Assembly: GCA_030435675.1 (NCBI GenBank)
Contig: CM059621.1
Location: 14,136,001 to 14,200,000 of the forward strand
DNA from: Steinernema hermaphroditum
Taxonomy: Eukaryota > Nematoda > Chromadorea > Rhabditida > Steinernematidae
Length of the DNA: 64,000 nucleotides
Direction of reading: 5' to 3'
The notes under the pieces were generated by a model. That model saw nothing but the letters and a program-made list of their open reading frames with translations. It made no database searches and was not told where the DNA came from. The number at the start of each line of letters is the position of its first letter. Within the stretch, counting starts at the first letter, position 1. Of the stretch, positions 58,554 to 64,000 are shown one piece after another. A program made the position numbers and the translations under genes.

Positions 58554-60252
58554 TCATTCTTCATCACTTTCAAGATCGCTTTCGCTGGATACCGTAATCA
58601 CTTCCGCTGCACCCTTGTTCACAGACTTCACTGTCATCGCTCTGATTTGCAACTTGAGTCGCTGACACCTCAAGTGAGACTCCTTTCTCTGTTGTTTGGC
58701 CAGCTTTGCTTGTTCGGTGTGTGCACGAATTTGGGCCAAGATGAGCTGGTCTTGGAGCGAAATGTCAGGATTGTCGAGATCCTGAAATAGTAATGAGATA
58801 TGCCCTGTTTTCAGAAGTAGATAAAGTCAACATTTGAAGTGATCTCATCAAAAAGATAGAGAGAAACAGAGTAACACAGTCCGAGAGCCCCAAAAATGTT
58901 CACATCGAGAAGGAAATTTGGTCTAACCTTCAGCCGTCTGGGTACTGTTTTAAAATCTAACAAGTTATCTGCACGATGTACTACGTTAAAGAATAAAGAA
59001 AGTGTAAAATTGAAGGAATAAAGAAAATCCATTACAAAACGATCACGAAACAGTTTTAGTGCACTAGCATCAGACTCAAAAATTGTCTCAATTCTCAATT
59101 GCCGTTCCGAAATTTCCGTTAAAATAAAAAGATAAAGAGAAAGCGGCAGCGAAAGTCGTATTCCCGGCATTGCAAAAACACTCACGTTGACAAGGAAATT
59201 GAAGCTGACCTTCGGGCATCTGCCTTAAAATGAAGCTACGAGTATAAAATGTGTAAAATTGAACAAACAAGAAAATCCATTATAAAAACGATTACGACGC
59301 AGTTTCGGTGCATCACAGATGGAGCTCAAAAATTGTATAGAAGAAGCCTAGTGTGATCAACACATTTGTGTTGTGATCGCCTCATCAATCAAAAGGTTAC
59401 TGTTAAAGCCTTAAAAAATATTGTTGTAATGACAGGCGAATTGAAAAACTGATACAGAAGATCTTACTTCTTTCTTATACGAACAGGTTCTAACAACACA
59501 AGTGGCAAAAATCAAACTATTCTTTTCATATTGATTCAAATGTTCAAAAATCCAAATTTGTTCTCTGAATGTATCAATGTTTCAAGAAGTCTTATTACCA
59601 AGAACCCGAATCTATCCTAAACATATGCGAATTTCGAAGCGGTCTCAAAATCAAGTCCAGGCGATCGAGAACAAAAGTTCTTTAAAAATTCTTAATCTTT
59701 CCCACCCCCAATACTACTCCGGCTTAGCTTTGATCGCGAAAGCGTGACCACTGATCGGCTTAAACATTTCATAATTTTTGCTCTTTGAAAGACCTCAAAT
59801 TTTGACTAACGCAACTGTTGCACAAAAATTGAAGATCTAAGGGCATGATCAACGACATTAAGTGTGCCAATTTTTGCATTCCATGGAATCAGTTCAAATC
59901 TTACCTGGTTCACATCCTCTCCGTTTTCTTCATTCCTCTGGCTCTCTAGATGTGCATGATTTCGTACGATAGGAATTTGTGGTGTATTGAGGGCCTCTGA
60001 AACGATGGCGATGACGGGAAAGAAGGCAAAGTAGAAATTACCGATGGATTCCTGCGTGTCGTCCACTTTCGCTCTTTTGGTCTGCGTTGATGCCGATATG
60101 AGTTCGGCGTAGTCGTCTTTGTGGTGGTATTTGAGATGACTCCGGAGTCCTGAAGTGTTTCCGTTCTTTGTGGGAACCACACGGCCACACTGCCGACAGC
60201 TGGCGGCCTCCTTGTCGTCCCACTTGAAATACTGGATGTAGACGTCTTTCAT
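58554..60252 (-). CDS. BED zinc-finger protein 1
   Basis: Exons 60252-60042, 59996-59905 and 58781-58554 are in phase and give 176 aa. The N-terminus is a BED finger: MKDVYIQYFKW, CRQCGRVV (Cys pair), then NTSGLRSHLKYHH (His pair). A linker follows, then a coiled-coil/basic region (AQIRAHTEQAKLAKQQRKE, RLKLQIRAM) and an acidic tail ending SSESDLESDEE. BED fingers bind DNA and are common in transposase-derived regulators; no transposase core is present here. Intron 2 is 1.1 kb and contains a tandem duplication (58870-59090 with 59185-59335). The start is the first Met, immediately before the BED domain. Confidence 0.82.
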
Positions 60253-60454
60253 CTAAATGCGTCATGTTTGTTTTTTCAGTTAAATAAACAGACCACATTG
60301 ACAAAAAGTCGGTAAAGGTGGACAAAGACCCAGTCCTATAAATTACATATCCTACGGTCGCGCTGACCTCATTGCTGACGCTGACCTCACCACAAAGCCG
60401 AAGCATTTGTTTGTTATTGTTTTTGAAAAATTGTTAAAATCCGAAATCTACGTC

Positions 60455-60672
60455 GCCAGCCGAACCGAAGACGGGATGGTTCACACCGTTTGCGGTGCAT
60501 CACCGCATGCGCCTCTGCATCAAGGAACTCTTCGCCTTTTCACCCGTGCATGCCGCATTCACCTCTGATGCTGTCCTGTGATGCGAAGGGGAAAAAGACT
60601 ACAGCGCTATTCGTTGTTTTTTTATGCTTACAAGACGGCGTAGTTCCTTTGATTCAGGAAAATAAATGGTAA
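60455..60672 (+). repeat. SINE-like dispersed repeat, degenerate copy 3
   Basis: Recognisable from GCCAGCCGAACCGAAGACGGG, CTTCGCC, CATGCCG, CTCTGATGCTGT and the terminal AAATAAATGGTAAA. More diverged than the other two copies. Lies between the two BED genes. Confidence 0.45.
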
Positions 60673-61114
60673 AATCTCTTTGGAACGGAACTTTTGGGAC
60701 ACGTTATGATTGTAAAATGGTCTGGGTTGAATACTGTAATATACTACTGTAGACTCGATGTTTAGTACTGTTTAGAATCAGAATATGGCCCACTTGAAAA
60801 GAAGAATCGACCATTTGATACATTCAATCCGATAGTATCAAACTGAAAAAAAACTCGCCTTAATTTGATGGAACATAAAAGCTGAACGAAGCGCTGTTTT
60901 GGTTACTTGATGTAATGTGCTCATACATGACTATTTCGTGCATTCATTCACCTTATAAAATAGGGCTTTCTTGTTACGCTATTTAAATAATAGGGCTTTC
61001 TTGTTACGCTATTTGCACGGTGTAAGTTATTGATACGGACCAGGAGCATAAAAAAGAAGAAAGGACGGACCCGAACTGGATCGAAAAAAACGACTCGCCT
61101 TGCTGCCTTGTTTT

Positions 61115-61642
61115 TTAGCTGCCCGATGCCTTCCCGGCTTTCTTTGTTCGTGACATTATGAGAACAGCGAAATGCTATGAACACACCAAAAATATCGCTG
61201 TTCAGGACCTGCCCTATTTTACCCCCTTAATCAACGTTGAAATGCATACCTTTCTCTGCGGCGTTGGCGCGAAACTCTCATTACTCCGAGATTCATTCAA
61301 GATCGCATCGGCGAGCGTTTCGTTCTCATCCAAGTCCGCTCTGGGGACCGAAGATGACGAGGAGATTACACCTGAACACGCACTTTAATCGTACTTTCCT
61401 GACCGGAACCTACCGAGAGCCTCCAGAAGCGCGGTGGGATCCTCCTCGGCCGATCGTTTCGGCGGTCTCTGAGGAGTTGTCTCCACAAGACCGTCGAAAA
61501 CATCTCTGTGGTGCACCTTGAGGTGACTTCTGATGCCCGAAGTGTTCCCGCCCTTCATGGGGACCGTCTTGGCACAGGCGAGGCACGTCGCCGTCTGGGC
61601 CTGCTTGTCCAGCTCGAAGTAGTCTCGATAGACGTCTTTCAT
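61115..61642 (-). CDS. BED zinc-finger protein 2 (paralog)
   Basis: Exons 61642-61414, 61371-61250 and 61174-61115 stay in phase and give about 136 aa. The BED finger is MKDVYRDYFEL, CLACAKTV, NTSGIRSHLKVHH, with the first intron at the same position and phase as BED protein 1. The second exon is Ser/Glu-rich (GVISSSSSVPRADLDENETLADAIL). The last exon is short and basic (MSRTKKAGKASGS) and is the least certain part; reading through the first donor instead gives an 85-aa form. A GC-rich, Ser/Arg-coding 5' region precedes the start. Confidence 0.7.
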
Positions 61643-62226
61643 CGCGGAATCGGCGACAAGAAGAGAAGGCGAGCGAATAGGAGAGGACGCGCGCGTCGAT
61701 AACGAAAATCGATAACGATATTTGTGTCGAAATATCGCACTTTCGGTCGCCGAGCGATGCGATTATCGATTTCTGTGACGCCACTCACCTTTGCCGCCAT
61801 CGCCTTTCGGTGGACGAGTTGGCGATGCTGACAGCAGGTTAAGTGCAAAGGAAGGATAGGTTCTGAGTCATATCGTCTGTGGGTTACTTATGGAAGACTG
61901 ATTACTGGACATTGGACACATTAATGCAGAGCGCTTCCAAAACATTATATTTTCGAGCTTTCCTTTGGCGCTTATTGAAGTGCTCAAAGGGATTCAACCA
62001 GCTAATGTTTATCGCTAGAAATCGTGAGACTGCGTATATCTGAGTTTAGGAATATTTTTGCATTAAGCTCATAATCACCTTTCAGAATCCAACGTAGTCG
62101 AAATGTTAAAATTTTGCTTCCACTCCTTTATGATCTATCTTTTAGATACTCTTTGCATCTCTACTGAAGACGTTATAAACAAATATAATGGTCACAAATA
62201 TAAGCAACCAATAAAACGGCACGGTT
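61643..62226. other. Upstream of BED protein 2
   Basis: The first 200 bp contain ATCGAT and TATCGATT palindromic words (61695-61710, 61760-61775) and are likely promoter. The rest is AT-rich with no signal. Confidence 0.4.
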
Positions 62227-62640
62227 TCACAGCGACGGGCCAGATGATAGTCCGTTAGTGCTAAGTTGGACGAATACGGTGGGTGTGGAAGAATCACCCA
62301 GCTCTTGGAGGGTGGAATGGACGGCTTTTACAATTTGGGGGTGGGTGATGGCATGCATAAGGATGACTTGCACTTTATGATTCAAGCTTTTCTGTTGGAT
62401 TGCTTGGTTCAAACGATACAGCTGGTCAATGTACAAGTTGTGATCGCCCATCTTGTTCCGCTGCACCATTTCCCAGTGTAGCAAGCCTTCACAATCCCAC
62501 CATGCAGAACACTTTTCAACACACGCGGCAGCACTTTGGCTTTTCTGGAGCGACTCATTGTTTTCTTTCCCTTTTAATGACATACAGGCATCACCTCTCA
62601 TCGCCTGTGAGAATCCTGAAATTCGGGCACAGTATAGCAT
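62227..62640 (-). CDS. Unsupported single-exon ORF, 137 codons
   Basis: An uninterrupted frame in otherwise AT-rich DNA, starting MLYCARISGFSQAMRGD and containing a CVEKCSAWWDCEG Cys cluster and an amphipathic part (YIDQLYRLNQAIQQKSLN). Codon usage looks protein-like over the central 100 residues. No family is recognised, and the first 15 codons may be an intron ending at ATTTCAG. It may be one exon of a larger gene or a relic. Confidence 0.3.
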   Translation of the reverse strand: MLYCARISGFSQAMRGDACMSLKGKENNESLQKSQSAAACVEKCSAWWDCEGLLHWEMVQRNKMGDHNLYIDQLYRLNQAIQQKSLNHKVQVILMHAITHPQIVKAVHSTLQELGDSSTPTVFVQLSTNGLSSGPSL

Positions 62641-62939
62641 ATTGCAGAGAAAATTGTTAGCTCACTATTGCAGAGCGGACGCAGATCTCTCAAATCTTAC
62701 AATACGATTAGCGTTACAATAGTAAGGAATTACTGTAACAGCAGAGATTTAAAAAACGGACAGGACTTTCATACACACAAAAATTAAATATTATTCATCA
62801 CGAAAACAACCGTAATGTCGTAATCCTTTGAAGATTTCTGTGTACAGGGCCGTTAACTCAAAATGCCTAGTTCACGATTTGGGTTATTGAGTTTCTTGGC
62901 ATCAAGGTTCAGATATTGCGATTTTTGGGGACATTGTTG

Positions 62940-63110
62940 AAAGTCTTTGGTACCGTATGATTTTCGAACCGCAGATCTGAAGCGGAAATCTCAGTGTCTC
63001 CCACTGGTCTGACAGATTTCCTGATGATATTTTTTAGGGATGACACACTTCAAATCCTCTTTTAATTCAGTACTCTACGAATCCTACTATACTGCTATAT
63101 TATGTGATCA
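62940..63110 (-). repeat. Dispersed repeat R2, copy 2
   Basis: Inverse of 52275-52450, with matching blocks in the same order on the complementary strand. Substitutions and small gaps show both copies are old. Confidence 0.65.
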
Positions 63111-63480
63111 TATTATCATCACCTCACACTTTTTTTGGAACTATCGGCCTATGTTCTAGTCTGTACTCCAATAGTTCTTAATTGTGAAATCCATAGAATT
63201 TCCCATCATAGTTGCTTACGTGTAGTGTGGAAAACATGCGATGCCTACAAACCACAATTTTAGAAAAGCTATCCAGCACCAAGGAACGCAGAAAAAATAA
63301 AGGACATCCCTTTCACAACATCCCGTTCTGTTGTGCTGAGTGCAGAACGTCGAGCACAAAACAGACCTCGTTCGCAGAGCTGCGATGTCATAGTAAAGGG
63401 TAAACATGTCAGCCTGTGTTCTAGTTTGTGTTCCTTAGAGTATAAAAGATCGGAAAGGCGCCACTTCTGCACCCAACAAT

Positions 63481-64000
63481 GAAGTTCTCCGGCAAAGTAG
63501 CGATCATCACTGGCTCCACGAGCGGAATCGGCCAGGCCACGGCGCTTCTTCTGGCCGCCGAAGGCGCCAAAGTCGTCATCCATGGACGCTCCGCTGAGAA
63601 GATCGAGGTAACTGGTACTGTAGACTCATCCGCTGATATATCGTCTTAAGGCCACTTTGAAAATGCTGAAGGAGAAGGGCGTCAGAGTCGAGAACGTCCT
63701 GGCCATCCAGGGAGAGATCCAAGACGACAAACTCATCGAGTATCTCGTAGAAAGAACAGTCATAAAATTTGGAAAAATCGACATTTTGATCAACAACGCC
63801 GGTCTAGGTGGCGCTCCCAAGATGGACCCGGCTTCGATGAAAAGCTATGATCTTCTTCAGGACGTGAATGTCAAGAGGTACTTGTCGGTCACATTGCCCC
63901 TCCTATTAGATCCTTTCAGCGTCATTAAGCTGACAAACCTTGTCCTTCCCTATCTCCAGAAGACGAAGGGAAACATCGTGAACGTCAGCAGCGTGCTCTC
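63481..64000 (+). CDS. Short-chain dehydrogenase/reductase, 5' part
   Basis: Exons 63481-63607, 63651-63877 and 63920 onward; the gene runs off the window. The classical SDR Rossmann start is KVAIITGSTSGIGQATALLLA (TGxxxGIG) with VVIHGRS for cofactor choice (Arg after the second strand suggests NADP(H)). ILINNAG is the NNAG motif and GNIVNVSSVLS leads into the catalytic Ser strand. The Tyr-x-x-x-Lys site lies beyond the end. Nematodes have many such cytosolic dhs genes; the substrate cannot be deduced. A TATAAAAG at 63440-63447, 41 bp before the start, is a likely TATA box. Confidence 0.92.

Noticed and set aside
1..64000. CRISPR arrays, operon-type bacterial signals
   Set aside because: None present; intron-rich genes and tRNA structure show a eukaryotic nuclear sequence.

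Overview
This window is nuclear DNA from a nematode, most likely a rhabditid. Coding sequence is cut by many short introns (about 40-60 nt, GT donor, tttcag-type acceptor). Several start codons sit just after a pyrimidine-rich AG that resembles a trans-splice acceptor. Nematode-specific families are present: an Sre-type serpentine chemoreceptor, a ground-like (grl) hedgehog-related protein and TTBK-like kinases. I cannot name the genus; it is not recognisably C. elegans itself.

Layout. 1-13 kb is dominated by one chemoreceptor gene whose 308 codons are spread over 8 kb, with introns full of repeats. A decayed mariner (205-1353) and a mariner-like non-autonomous element (4798-5711) lie here. 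At 13.4-15.3 kb is a ground-like secreted protein (minus). From 18.4 to 21.5 kb and again, inverted, from 39.0 to 42.4 kb lie the two arms of a large inverted duplication. Each arm carries a TTBK-family pseudokinase, a divergently placed dynein light chain and an SH2-like protein. The dynein light chain is intact only in the right arm.

Between the arms is a dense block of mostly conserved single-copy genes: a STARD7-like lipid-transfer protein, an unrecognised 169-aa protein back to back with DNA polymerase epsilon subunit 2 (pole-2), a signal-peptide gene split by a 1.45-kb foldback transposon, an FHA-domain protein with a possible nibrin-like tail, RTF1, an NPC2-like sterol binder, ECSIT and elongin C. 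Right of the palindrome come an ACOT9-like acyl-CoA thioesterase, two tRNA genes (Arg-CCG, Phe-GAA) and an acidic Glu/Pro-rich protein.

From 47 to 58 kb I find no confident gene. The stretch holds dispersed repeats, a GGGTACCC minisatellite and a PIF/Harbinger-type MITE of nested palindromes. The last 6 kb carry two paralogous small BED zinc-finger genes and the 5' part of a short-chain dehydrogenase that runs off the window.

Functionally, the single-copy block serves replication (pole-2), transcription elongation (RTF1, elongin C) and mitochondrial or lipid biology (STARD7-like, ECSIT, NPC2-like, ACOT9-like). The palindromic triplet looks like a fast-evolving nematode module; similar small kinase and SH2 families in nematodes are often male-germline expressed, but nothing here shows that directly. 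Exon models below were built by hand from reading frame, splice consensus and phase agreement.
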